DNA of 64,000 nucleotides from Acidimicrobiaceae bacterium (GCA_027306605.1 DAHUZK010000017.1:53207-117206), one strand, 5' to 3'; numbered from the stretch's first letter, positions 40,543-48,083 are shown. The notes: generated by a model not told the origin, from the sequence alone. A program made the numbers and translations.

Positions 40543-41225
40543 GACACCACCAGATCGTCGAGCGAGCCTGTCGAATTCATGCAGAGCACCACCGGGCCGC
40601 CCCCGGTGAACAGGAGCCCCGAGACGGAGCACGGCGACACGACGATCCGTTGCATGAGGTCGAGCGGCACACCGGCAGCGGCGGCAAGGATCGCCTTGAT
40701 GTTGTCGGCGTGCGACACGGCGACGATCGTCTCGCCCGGATGGTCGGTGACGAGCCCGAGCACGGCGTCCATGGCCCGTACCGACATCTCGGCGAAGGAC
40801 TCGCCTCCGGGGAAGCGAAAACCCGTCGGCCAGCGCTGGACGGTGGGCCACTCCCTGGTCTTGAACAGGCGGGCCAGCGGCTTCTCCGTCCACTCGCCGA
40901 CATCGAGCTCGATCAGCCCCGGCACCGTGCGCACCCGCAGGCCGAGGGCACGGGCGATGGGCGCCGCCGTCTCCCGCGTCCGCTCGAGCGGCGAGGCGTA
41001 GACGGCCGTGGGGGGCTTCCCGATGGCGGCGATCCGGTCGGCCGCCGCCTGGGCCTGGGCCTGTCCCTTCTCCGAGAGGTGCAGGCCGGAGGCCTGGCCG
41101 GGCAGCAACTTTCCCGTCGTCGGCGTGGCCCCGTGGCGCACGAGTAGCACCACCGTCGCCGGCGGTGCCTTCCGGGCGCGTCGGGCCTGGGGGCGTGCGG
41201 AGGCGGATCGGACCGAAGGGGACAC
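40539..41225 (-). CDS. Histidine phosphatase superfamily protein (MSMEG_4193-like phosphomutase)
   Basis: A 228-residue branch-1 histidine phosphatase: VVLLVRHGATPTTGKLLPG contains the phosphohistidine RHG, YASPLERTRETAAPIA is the second Arg block, GLIELDVGEWT follows, and AVSHADNIKAIL holds the second catalytic His. Start GTG 41225 is chosen because TACGAT lies 8 nt upstream and in-frame; a shorter start (GTG 41153) would drop a basic N-terminal segment. It overlaps DUF3090 by 4 nt. The substrate is unknown. It diverges from the uracil-DNA glycosylase, sharing two overlapping -10 boxes. Confidence 0.88.
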   Translation of the reverse strand: MSPSVRSASARPQARRARKAPPATVVLLVRHGATPTTGKLLPGQASGLHLSEKGQAQAQAAADRIAAIGKPPTAVYASPLERTRETAAPIARALGLRVRTVPGLIELDVGEWTEKPLARLFKTREWPTVQRWPTGFRFPGGESFAEMSVRAMDAVLGLVTDHPGETIVAVSHADNIKAILAAAAGVPLDLMQRIVVSPCSVSGLLFTGGGPVVLCMNSTGSLDDLVVS

Positions 41226-41233
41226 GGACGACC

Positions 41234-41243
41234 ATCGTAGGCT
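41234..41243. promoter_or_regulatory. Overlapping divergent -10 boxes (phosphatase and UdgB)
   Basis: TAGGCT (41238-41243, plus strand) is followed by exactly 7 nt and GTG 41251 of the glycosylase gene. TACGAT (41239-41234, minus strand) is followed by 8 nt and GTG 41225 of the phosphatase gene. The two hexamers share two bases, so transcription in the two directions should be mutually exclusive. Confidence 0.55.
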
Positions 41244-41250
41244 CAGATCC

Positions 41251-41985
41251 GTGGGGCCCAACCGTGCGCCGAGCGATTCGGTGGCCGCGGTGCAGCGGGA
41301 GGTGGCCTCGTGCCGCCGCTGCCCGCGCCTGGTGGCGTGGCGGGAGGAGGTGGCGCGCACGGGCCGTGCGTCCTACGCCGGCCAGGTCTACTGGGGCCGG
41401 GCCGTCCCGGGATTCGGCGACCCCCGCGCCACCCTGGTCATGGTCGGGCTCGCCCCGGCGGCGCACGGCGGCAACAGGACCGGGCGGATGTTCACCGGCG
41501 ACCGGTCCGGTGACTGGCTCTTCGCAGCGCTGCATCGCGCCGGGTTCGCCTCCCAGGCGACGAGCACGGCGCGCGACGACGGCCTCGTCCTCATGGACGC
41601 GTACGTCACGGCCGCCGTGCACTGCGCGCCACCCCAGAACAAGCCCACGGCCGGCGAGCGCGAGGCCTGCGCGCCGTACCTGACCCGGGAGCTGAACCTG
41701 CTGCGAGAGGCCGTCGTCGTGGTCGCGCTGGGGCAGTTCGCATGGCAGGCGGTGGCGAGCCACTACCACCTGCGCCCGCGGCCCAAGTTCGGCCATCTGC
41801 GCGAGGCGGCGCTCCCCGACGGGCGCACGCTTCTCGGGTCGTTCCATCCGAGCCAGCAGAACACGTTCACCGGCAAGCTGACGATCGAGATGTTCGATGC
41901 GGTGTTCGCCCGCGCCCGCGCCCTGGTCGCGCGGGGGCGGGATCCCGGCCCCGGGGCGGGGCCGGCTCAGGACACCAGGTCGTAG
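41251..41985 (+). CDS. Uracil-DNA glycosylase, family 5 (UdgB, Fe-S)
   Basis: Removes uracil and other deaminated bases from DNA. A 244-residue family 5 enzyme: the N-terminal CRRCPRLVAWREEV gives two cluster Cys (21, 24), with further Cys in VHCAPPQNKPTAGEREACAP; motif A GLAPAAHGGNRTGRMFTGD and motif B GSFHPSQQNTFTGKLT are intact. Family 5 lacks the polar water-activating residue of other UDGs in motif A, and none is seen here. GTG 41251, 7 nt after TAGGCT, is the only start giving a normal length. The 3' end overlaps the APH-like gene by 19 bp. Confidence 0.92.
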   Translation: MGPNRAPSDSVAAVQREVASCRRCPRLVAWREEVARTGRASYAGQVYWGRAVPGFGDPRATLVMVGLAPAAHGGNRTGRMFTGDRSGDWLFAALHRAGFASQATSTARDDGLVLMDAYVTAAVHCAPPQNKPTAGEREACAPYLTRELNLLREAVVVVALGQFAWQAVASHYHLRPRPKFGHLREAALPDGRTLLGSFHPSQQNTFTGKLTIEMFDAVFARARALVARGRDPGPGAGPAQDTRS

Positions 41986-42773
41986 AGGAGGCGGTAGAAC
42001 GCGACGCGTGCTGCATCCGGCACGATGCCGTACCCTTCGTAGAAGCACGGCTCGAGCTCGACGCCGAAGTTCCAGCCCGCGCTCCACGACCCGACAGCGA
42101 TGTCCCACCACCGGTCGGCCACGCCGAGTTCGCCGAGATCGACGTACCCGGTGACGACACCCTGTTCGAGCAGGACATTGGGCGCGCAATAATCGCCGTG
42201 GCAGACGACGAGGTCCTCGTCCGCGGGAGCCGTCGCTTCGAGCTGGGTCAGGGCCGCCGCCGGCGTCAACGAGGCGTGTTCGGCGTGCAGGTCGGTGCGG
42301 TCGATGTCGCCGCGGCGGACGCGGCGCGAGACGTGCTCGAGGGCGCGGGCGACCTCGAAGCGGAAGGGGCAGCGATCCTCGCCCACGGCCTCGTGGAAGG
42401 CGCGCAACCCGCGCCCGAGCGCCAGCACCAGGGCACGGCGGTCGTCGCGCCAGACCGGATCGGTCGCGTCGCGGCCGGGCAGCGCGTCGGTCACGAGAAC
42501 CGTCGTGGTCCCGACCTGCTCGCAGGCGACCACGCGGGGGACGCGGAGGAAGGGCGCCGCCCAGGCCATGCGCTCGGCCTCGCCGCGCAGGGTGGGGTAG
42601 CGGCCGGCGCGGTCCACCTTGGCGAAGCGGACGGCTCCACCGGGTCCCACCAGCCGCCAGGTGGTGACCTCGGGCACGAGCCGGTAGGCGAGACTCGGCT
42701 CCCAGCCCGGCGCGATCCGGGCGAGCTCGGGCGGGGGGAGCGGATCGGGCGAGCCCCCGGGCGCGGGTGACAT
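41967..42773 (-). CDS. Aminoglycoside 3'-phosphotransferase-like (APH(3')) kinase
   Basis: A 268-residue APH-fold kinase with the Brenner motif VVCHGDYCAPNVLL and the metal motif VDLGELGVADRWWDIAVGSW, closely following the APH(3') arrangement HGDxCxPN...DLGxxGxADRxxD. The usual C-terminal residues (FYRLLYDLVS) resemble the FYRLLDEFF end of known enzymes. It is a chromosomal homologue with base use like its neighbours and no mobile element. Native substrate and any resistance role are unknown. ATG 42773 is 7 nt after a TACCCT box. It diverges from a flavoprotein gene. Confidence 0.85.
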   Translation of the reverse strand: MSPAPGGSPDPLPPPELARIAPGWEPSLAYRLVPEVTTWRLVGPGGAVRFAKVDRAGRYPTLRGEAERMAWAAPFLRVPRVVACEQVGTTTVLVTDALPGRDATDPVWRDDRRALVLALGRGLRAFHEAVGEDRCPFRFEVARALEHVSRRVRRGDIDRTDLHAEHASLTPAAALTQLEATAPADEDLVVCHGDYCAPNVLLEQGVVTGYVDLGELGVADRWWDIAVGSWSAGWNFGVELEPCFYEGYGIVPDAARVAFYRLLYDLVS

Positions 42774-42780
42774 GGGGCGC

Positions 42781-42786
42781 AGGGTA
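42781..42786 (-). promoter_or_regulatory. -10 element (TACCCT) of leaderless APH-like transcript
   Basis: TACCCT read on the minus strand ends 7 nt before ATG 42773, without a ribosome-binding site between. A TACCGT hexamer (42815-42820, plus strand) may serve the divergent flavoprotein gene, which has a leader and RBS. Confidence 0.5.
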
Positions 42787-42863
42787 GGGCCGCCTCGCTC
42801 GGGAGGCGAGCGGCTACCGTCTCGGCGACCCGCGGGGTGTGCGGGAGACGCAGGGAGGACCGA

Positions 42864-44306
42864 GTGCCCGAGCCGGACGTGACGCCGTGTGACGCCAGCG
42901 AGATCGCGCGTTGGGACGAGAGCGCGGACGTGGTCGTCGTCGGGTTCGGCGCTGCGGGAGCGGCGGCCGCCTTCAGCGCTGCCGGCGCCGGCGCCCGGGT
43001 GCTGGTGGCCGAGCGTGCCGGCGGGCCTGGCGGTGCCGCCGCGCTGGCCGAAGGCATCGTCTACCTGGGTGGGGGAACGCCGGTGCAGAAGGCGTGCGGC
43101 TTCGAAGACAGCTTGGACGACATGTACCGGTACATGATGGCGGCCTGCGGTCCTGATCCGGACGAGGCCAAGATCGCTCGCTACTGCGAGGAGAGCCTGG
43201 GTCATTTCGACTGGTTGGTGGCGCGCGGCGTCCCCTTCGACCCGAGTTTCTGCGCCGAGACGTCGATGGCCCCGACCGGGACCGAGGGCCTCGTCTACTC
43301 GGGCGGAGAGGACGCCTATCCGTTCAACGAGATCGCCCGGCCCGCACCCCGCGGACACCTGGCCAAGACACCGCGCTCGACGGGGTGGTTGCTCATGCGG
43401 CACCTGGCCGACGCCGCGACGGCGGCCGGCGCGGCCGTGACGTCCGACACGCGGGTCGACCGCCTGGTGCTCGAGGACGGGCGGGTCGTCGGTGTGCAGG
43501 CGCAGCGTTTCGGGACCACCGTCTCGCTGCAGGCGCGGCGCGGTGTGGTCCTCACCGCCGGCGGATTCGTCTTCAACGACGACATGCTTCGCCGACACTG
43601 CCCTCCTCTGGTTCGGGGCACCTTCAAGGTCGGGACGGAAGGAGACGACGGGAGGGCCATCCGCATGGCACAGGCCATCGGGGCGGCCGTGCGCAACATG
43701 TACGCGAGCGAGGTGTCGCTCCCGATCACCCCGCCACGGACCTTGATCCACGGGATTCTCGTCAACGGCCGCGGCCAGCGGTTCATCAACGAGGACACCT
43801 ACATGGGCCGGGTCGGGCAGTCAGCGCTCTACGAGCAGGACGGAGAGGTGTATCTCGTCGTCGACGAGAGGTCGTACGACGTCAACTGGATGGGTCTCGC
43901 CGCCAGCTGGGTGTGCGAGACGCCGGCCGAGCTGGAGAGGGAGATCGGGCTCCCCGAGGGGTCGTTGCAGGCGACGCTCGAGCTCTACAACCGCCATGCG
44001 CGCCAGGGCGGGGATCCCGTCTTCCACAAGGGTGCCTCTTGGGTCCGCCCGCTGGTCCCACCCCTCGGTGCGATCGACCTGCGCATCGGGCCGGCGCCCT
44101 ACGCCCCCTTCACGCTGGGCGGGCTGGAGACCTCGGTCGACGGCGAGGTGCGCGACCTGGCCGGGCATGCCATCCCGGGCCTCTACGCGGCCGGCCGCAC
44201 GACGGCGGGGGTTTGTTCGTTCGGCTACGCCAGCGGGCTGTCCATCGGCGACAGCACCGTCTTCGGGCGCCTGGCCGGGGCCGGCGCGGCGTCGGCCTCC
44301 TGCTGA
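42864..44306 (+). CDS. FAD-binding oxidoreductase, KstD/fumarate-reductase flavoprotein superfamily
   Basis: A 480-residue flavoprotein with an N-terminal Rossmann fold (DVVVVGFGAAGAAAAFSAA, then a basic and Gly-rich FAD loop), the FAD_binding_2 landmarks STGWLLMRHLADAATAAG and VVLTAGGFVFNDDML, and the C-terminal flavin clamp GLYAAGRTTAGVCSFGYASG. It resembles 3-ketosteroid delta-1-dehydrogenase and related FAD_binding_2 oxidoreductases, but is somewhat short for KstD and has no adjacent steroid genes. Start GTG 42864 has AGGGAGG 5 nt upstream. Substrate unknown. Confidence 0.84.
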   Translation: MPEPDVTPCDASEIARWDESADVVVVGFGAAGAAAAFSAAGAGARVLVAERAGGPGGAAALAEGIVYLGGGTPVQKACGFEDSLDDMYRYMMAACGPDPDEAKIARYCEESLGHFDWLVARGVPFDPSFCAETSMAPTGTEGLVYSGGEDAYPFNEIARPAPRGHLAKTPRSTGWLLMRHLADAATAAGAAVTSDTRVDRLVLEDGRVVGVQAQRFGTTVSLQARRGVVLTAGGFVFNDDMLRRHCPPLVRGTFKVGTEGDDGRAIRMAQAIGAAVRNMYASEVSLPITPPRTLIHGILVNGRGQRFINEDTYMGRVGQSALYEQDGEVYLVVDERSYDVNWMGLAASWVCETPAELEREIGLPEGSLQATLELYNRHARQGGDPVFHKGASWVRPLVPPLGAIDLRIGPAPYAPFTLGGLETSVDGEVRDLAGHAIPGLYAAGRTTAGVCSFGYASGLSIGDSTVFGRLAGAGAASASC

Positions 44307-44368
44307 AGGGGGCGGCCGAGCGGGCGGCCGAGCCAACCCACAGACGGCCGGCCGCATTTGGTGACGTG

Positions 44369-44386
44369 TGTACACGGGTGTGTACA
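44369..44386. repeat. TGTACA-N6-TGTACA at a convergent junction
   Basis: Two perfect TGTACA palindromes are separated by 6 bp between the convergent flavoprotein and thioesterase genes. Such pairs can be regulator sites, but this one lies at the 3' ends of both genes, away from any start, so its role is unclear. Confidence 0.6.
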
Positions 44387-44439
44387 TCGGGAGGAGGCCC
44401 GGCTCCTGTCCCGCCACCGGGCCCGGTTCCGCCAGGCGG

Positions 44440-44475
44440 CCCCGCCGCCCCCGCTCCCCGGCCCTGCCCCGCCCC
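44440..44475 (-). other. Candidate G-quadruplex downstream of the thioesterase
   Basis: Six runs of three to five cytosines occur in 36 bp on the plus strand with loops of 1-4 nt. On the minus strand, and in the RNA that reads past the thioesterase stop at 44489, these are G-runs that meet the standard four-tract quadruplex rule with tracts to spare. It could stop or slow transcription between the two convergent genes. No hairpin terminator is seen nearby. Confidence 0.55.
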
Positions 44476-44488
44476 TCCGGCTCCTGCG

Positions 44489-44881
44489 TCAGCTGGGGCG
44501 GGTGCGGCGAGTTCCGCGGGCGCGCACCCAGGCCAGCAGGTCTCCTCCCTGCCCGCGCCGCACCGTCCCGGTGAAGATGTCCTCGCGCTGCGTGGAGGCC
44601 TGGCGCACCACCTCCGCGTGGAGCTCGTCGCCGGGCTGGGCCGGGCTCAGGTACTCCACGAGCACCGACGAGATGATGCCGGAGTGCTCCGCGTCGTTGG
44701 CGGCCGCCGCCACCGCCGCGCCCGCCACCGCGTAGAACACGGCCCCGTGGACGGTGCCGTGTGGATTGGCATGGTTCTCGCCGGTCTTCAGCGTTGCCGT
44801 GGTGTGCCCGGCCTCTTGACGCCGCACCTCGATGCCGAGATGGGCGGCGAAGGCGTCGGGGCGCGGCGCCCGAGCGCTCAC
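44489..44881 (-). CDS. PaaI-family hotdog thioesterase
   Basis: A 130-residue hotdog-fold protein. The family signature NPHGTVHGAVFYAVAG (the HGG-type motif with the active-site region) and a central SVLVEYLSPAQPGDELHAEV place it among PaaI-like thioesterases, which hydrolyse aryl- or acyl-CoA. The start is GTG 44881; the 7-bp gap from the FrhB-like gene suggests they share a transcript. The 3' side runs into the quadruplex-rich gap. Its substrate is unknown, but context suggests acyl-CoA metabolism. Confidence 0.86.
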   Translation of the reverse strand: MSARAPRPDAFAAHLGIEVRRQEAGHTTATLKTGENHANPHGTVHGAVFYAVAGAAVAAAANDAEHSGIISSVLVEYLSPAQPGDELHAEVVRQASTQREDIFTGTVRRGQGGDLLAWVRARGTRRTRPS

Positions 44882-44888
44882 GTGCCGG

Positions 44889-46016
44889 CTAGCGGGTGGG
44901 GGCCGGCAGGCGTCCCGGCATCGGCACCGCCGTTGCCGGCCACCGTTTACGGCTGGCCCTGCTCAGCTTGTCGAGGAGCGTCACGGCGCCGGGGTCGTCC
45001 TCGATGGGCCTGGTCTCGATGACCCCCGCAGCCTCCATGTCGTCGAAGAGGGCCTCGCCCTTCTCGGTGCGCAGAAGCGTCAGCGTCCAATCGCCGAAGG
45101 CGCCGATTCCGCCCGTCGAGATGTCGGCGTGCTCCGCTGCGAAGTCGGGGCAGCTCGTGCAACCCTGACGGGTCCAGGCGTGAGCCTCCTTGAGCGGCAC
45201 TTCGTGGTAGCTCCCGTCCCTCATCCAGACCTGGAAGACGCCCTTGATGTTCATCTTGACGATGTCGGCCCGCGCCAGTCCGTACTTCGCTTCGAAGAGC
45301 TCCGGGAAGATGGCGTCGTCGAACGTCTTCGAGCACAGGAGGCCGATGGACAGGCTGAAGCGGCGCGCGATCTTTCCGGCCTTCCGGGCCTGCATCACGG
45401 GGGGTGCAGAGGCTTGGCAACCCATGCCGACCAGCGCGATCCGCTCGGCCCCCTCGGCGATCGCCTCGGGATAGGCGAGGGGGTTGGCAGAGTAGGTGTA
45501 GCGCGATCCCGCCGTGGCCAGGACGTCCTCCTTGCCGCGCGCCACCCGGGGGACCGCCTTCCAGGTCGAGCCGTCCCCCTCGAGCCCGGAGACGAGCGCG
45601 GCGTCGATGACGTCGTGCTCGAAAGCCCAGATCAGCAGCGCGGAGACGAGGCCGCCGTCCTGCCCGACGCCTTGGACATCGGCGTCGGTGGCGCGGGCCA
45701 GCACGGTCCGCCGCGCGATGCCCGAGATCTCCTCCTCGGTGCGGGCGCGGCCGAAGAGATGGGTCTCGATGTCGGGTTCCCAGGAGCGGAAGCGGGGGCA
45801 GGCGCGCGTGCAGAGGGTGCACCCCTTGAGACCGTGGGTGCAGTTGTCGGGCCCGCCGTCGGCATCGACGTGGAAAGGCTTGTAGACGCCCTCGCCGTCG
45901 TCGTAGCCCAGGACGTCGTAGGGGCAGGAGATCACACAGGCGGAGCATCCGGTGCAGAGGCCCGAGGTCACGACCTCTTGGAACAGCTCGGCCCACTGTG
46001 GCTTCTCAGGCGGCAT
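44889..46016 (-). CDS. F420 hydrogenase/dehydrogenase beta-subunit-like Fe-S protein (FrhB/FdhB)
   Basis: A 375-residue protein with two N-terminal [4Fe-4S] motifs (Cys21, 24, 27, 31 in CTGCSACVISCP; Cys59, 66, 69, 73 in the GCTLCTRACP region) and the FrhB/FdhB C-terminal domain (GMGCQASAPPVMQARKAGKI, LLCSKTFDD). The family uses flavin to move electrons between ferredoxin-type clusters and coenzyme F420 or other partners. The extra cysteines in GCTSCPDF are typical. ATG 46016 is 6 nt after TATGGT. No hydrogenase or formate dehydrogenase subunits are near, so it is a stand-alone member with an unknown electron partner. Confidence 0.88.
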   Translation of the reverse strand: MPPEKPQWAELFQEVVTSGLCTGCSACVISCPYDVLGYDDGEGVYKPFHVDADGGPDNCTHGLKGCTLCTRACPRFRSWEPDIETHLFGRARTEEEISGIARRTVLARATDADVQGVGQDGGLVSALLIWAFEHDVIDAALVSGLEGDGSTWKAVPRVARGKEDVLATAGSRYTYSANPLAYPEAIAEGAERIALVGMGCQASAPPVMQARKAGKIARRFSLSIGLLCSKTFDDAIFPELFEAKYGLARADIVKMNIKGVFQVWMRDGSYHEVPLKEAHAWTRQGCTSCPDFAAEHADISTGGIGAFGDWTLTLLRTEKGEALFDDMEAAGVIETRPIEDDPGAVTLLDKLSRASRKRWPATAVPMPGRLPAPTR

Positions 46017-46022
46017 TGGCCC

Positions 46023-46028
46023 ACCATA
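46023..46028 (-). promoter_or_regulatory. -10 element (TATGGT) of leaderless FrhB-like transcript
   Basis: TATGGT read on the minus strand is followed by 6 nt and ATG 46016. It faces away from the Fpg-like promoter 31 bp further on. Confidence 0.5.
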
Positions 46029-46058
46029 TTCGGCCCGGCCACCGCGATTGGATTCGGC

Positions 46059-46064
46059 TACCGT
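46059..46064 (+). promoter_or_regulatory. -10 element (TACCGT) of leaderless Fpg-like transcript
   Basis: TACCGT is followed by exactly 6 nt and GTG 46071, with no ribosome-binding site. Confidence 0.5.
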
Positions 46065-46070
46065 GCGCCG

Positions 46071-46865
46071 GTGCCGGAGATCCTCGAAGTGGAGCGCTAC
46101 CGCGTCTTCGCCGAGCGAGCCCTCGGTCGGCGTATCGCCCGCGTCTGGATGGTGGACTCCCGCTACGGCCGTGGCGGGACGACCCTGCCGCGCCTGAGGG
46201 GAGCGGTGCAGGGGCGCTCGTTCACCGCGGCACGGCGGAGGGGCAAGCTCATGCTGCTCGACACGGACGGGCCGACGGTGGGCATCCGCTTCGGCATGAC
46301 GGGTGGTCTCGTGGTCGACGGCGACGAAGCGCTCGACCGGTTGCGGTACGGGCCCGGTGTGTTCGCGGGGAAATGGGTGCGTGCCCGCTTCTCCTTCGAG
46401 GACGGTGGGCATCTCGCCCTGCACGATCCGCGGCGCTTCGGGTCGGTGGAGATCGCCCCGGACGAGACCCGGCTCGGTCCCGACGCGCTCACCATCTCGG
46501 CGGGGGAGCTCGCACGGGCGCTGTCGATCGCGCCCGGTCGCGACGGCCTGGCCGCGCCGCTCAAGGCGCGCCTGATGGACCAGGAACGGGTGGCGGGGGT
46601 GGGGAACCTGCTGGCCGACGAGATCCTCTGGCGCGCAGCGCTGGCGCCGGGCCGGCGGACCCCGTTGTCCGGCGAGGAGCGCACGGCGCTCCACGCGGCT
46701 CTCCGCGCCACGCTCCGTCAGCTGACGAGGCGAGGCGGCTCCCATACGGGCGATCTGATGGAGGAGCGGCACGCCGACGGGCGCTGCCCGCGCGACGGCT
46801 CGGAGTTGCGTCGCGACGTCGTGGGAGGCCGCACCACCTACTGGTGCCCGGCCCATCAGCACTGA
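46071..46865 (+). CDS. Fpg/Nei-family DNA glycosylase with altered zinc finger
   Basis: Repairs oxidised bases. A 264-residue protein with VPEILEVERYR at the start (Pro-Glu catalytic residues after a GTG start), the catalytic Lys in RRRGKLMLL, the helix-two-turn-helix segment RVAGVGNLLADEILWRA, and a C-terminal zinc-finger region. In that finger the usual CxxC...CxxC reads CPRDG...WCPAHQ, so the second and fourth ligands are Asp and His. Zinc may be bound by a Cys/Asp/Cys/His set or not at all. The start is at GTG 46071, 6 nt after TACCGT. Confidence 0.88.
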   Translation: MPEILEVERYRVFAERALGRRIARVWMVDSRYGRGGTTLPRLRGAVQGRSFTAARRRGKLMLLDTDGPTVGIRFGMTGGLVVDGDEALDRLRYGPGVFAGKWVRARFSFEDGGHLALHDPRRFGSVEIAPDETRLGPDALTISAGELARALSIAPGRDGLAAPLKARLMDQERVAGVGNLLADEILWRAALAPGRRTPLSGEERTALHAALRATLRQLTRRGGSHTGDLMEERHADGRCPRDGSELRRDVVGGRTTYWCPAHQH

Positions 46866-46887
46866 ACCCCCGGCTCAGCACCGAACC

Positions 46888-47565
46888 TCAGCTGGTCAGC
46901 GGCTGCAGCCCTTTGGCGATCAGGTCGACGCCGAACACCACGAAGAGCACTGCCAGCACGGCCGCGTTGTGCGCCGTGAGCCACGTCTTGGCCGAGTCCA
47001 ATGACGCCCGCGCCCGTGCGCCGCCGAAGAGCGCGTAGAGCACGGGTCCGATGATGGTGAGGCTGCCGATGGCGACGAAGACGGCGATGGCGACGATGGC
47101 GTCGGAGGTGGACAAGCGGAGCTGGGCCAGTCCGGTCGCTGCACCGAGCGTCAGGATGAGGTTCTTCGGGTTCACGGCGGCCAGCGCCACCGCCAACCCG
47201 AACGCCTTCACCGGCGACATGGCCTCCACGGTGGTGAGCCAGGCCGGCATCGCCGCCTCCTCGCCGGGGCGTGGTCGCTTGCGCCAGTTTCGCCGCGCCA
47301 GTCCCAGCAGCAGGACGCCGAGGACGATCTTGCCCCACGACACCGAATCCGACGCCGTGGTGCTCGTCGCGACGTGGCCGTCGTGTGCCAGCACGTAGAC
47401 GACCGTGCTCACCGCGGCGAGTGCCACGATCCAACCGAGCAGGAAGGCCGGTCCGTTGACGCGCGCCCGGCTCGAGAACAGCATCAAGATGATCGCGATG
47501 ATCGGCACAGGGCTGATCGCCACGCCGATGGCGAACGTCAGGATCTCGCTGATGCCCTGTCCCAC
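46888..47565 (-). CDS. GAP-family (sulfolipid-addressing Sap-like) membrane protein
   Basis: A 225-residue six-helix protein with ISPVPIIAIILMLFSSRARVNGP near its start and VNPKNLILTLGAATG in the second half, the two motifs of the GAP/Sap family related to LysE. In mycobacteria Sap takes part in lipid export. Start is at GTG 47565, and it follows the peroxiredoxin gene by 18 bp on the same strand, so it is probably cotranscribed. Substrate unknown. Confidence 0.85.
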   Translation of the reverse strand: MGQGISEILTFAIGVAISPVPIIAIILMLFSSRARVNGPAFLLGWIVALAAVSTVVYVLAHDGHVATSTTASDSVSWGKIVLGVLLLGLARRNWRKRPRPGEEAAMPAWLTTVEAMSPVKAFGLAVALAAVNPKNLILTLGAATGLAQLRLSTSDAIVAIAVFVAIGSLTIIGPVLYALFGGARARASLDSAKTWLTAHNAAVLAVLFVVFGVDLIAKGLQPLTS

Positions 47566-47583
47566 GGCGACCAGCTTGGTCGA

Positions 47584-48066
47584 TCAGCCGGCAGCCGGGG
47601 TGGACCGGGCGATCTCCTCGAGGACTTTCGCCGCGTGCCCGTCGGCCTTGACGTTGTACCAGGCACGCTGCACCTTGCCGTTGGGCCCGATGAGGAAGGT
47701 GGAGCGGATGGTGCCGACCGTCTTGCGCCCGTACATCGTCTTCTCGCCCCATGCGCCGTACTTCGCCATGACCTTCTTGTCGGCGTCGGTCAGGAGGGGG
47801 AACTTGAGCTTGTACTTGGTGCGGAACTTGACGTGCTTCTCCGCCTTGTCGGGTGAGATACCGAGGACGGTGACGCCTGCCTTGTCGAAAGCACGGAGGT
47901 TGTCGTTGAATTGACAAGCCTCCTTGGTGCAGCCCGGCGTGTCGTCCGCCGGATAGAAGTACACGACAACGCGTTCGCCCTTGAAGTCCGAGAGCTTGAC
48001 CGCCTTGCCGTCCTGGTCAGGCAGGGTGAATGCCGGGGCGGTCGCACCTGTCTCGAGTCTGGCCAT
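47584..48066 (-). CDS. bcp: Thioredoxin-dependent thiol peroxidase, BCP/PrxQ
   Basis: Reduces hydrogen and organic peroxides. 160 residues: peroxidatic Cys46 in DDTPGCTKEACQF and resolving Cys51 in the same helix, the PrxQ arrangement. YFYPADDTPGC and the C-terminal WYNVKADGHAAKVLEEI match E. coli BCP. ATG 48066 has AGGAG with about 10 nt spacing. The leader carries four copies of a 19-bp repeat. The GAP-family gene follows. Confidence 0.95.
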   Translation of the reverse strand: MARLETGATAPAFTLPDQDGKAVKLSDFKGERVVVYFYPADDTPGCTKEACQFNDNLRAFDKAGVTVLGISPDKAEKHVKFRTKYKLKFPLLTDADKKVMAKYGAWGEKTMYGRKTVGTIRSTFLIGPNGKVQRAWYNVKADGHAAKVLEEIARSTPAAG

Positions 48067-48083
48067 CGTCAACGCACTCCTTG

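Noticed and set aside
41967..42773. Acquired aminoglycoside resistance gene.
   Set aside because: It is APH(3')-like, but there is no mobile context and base use matches its neighbours, so it is treated as a native kinase homologue.
44358..44735. A possible small gene across the TGTACA and quadruplex region on the plus strand.
   Set aside because: No RBS and no recognisable motif; its composition follows the C-runs and it overlaps the thioesterase in antisense.
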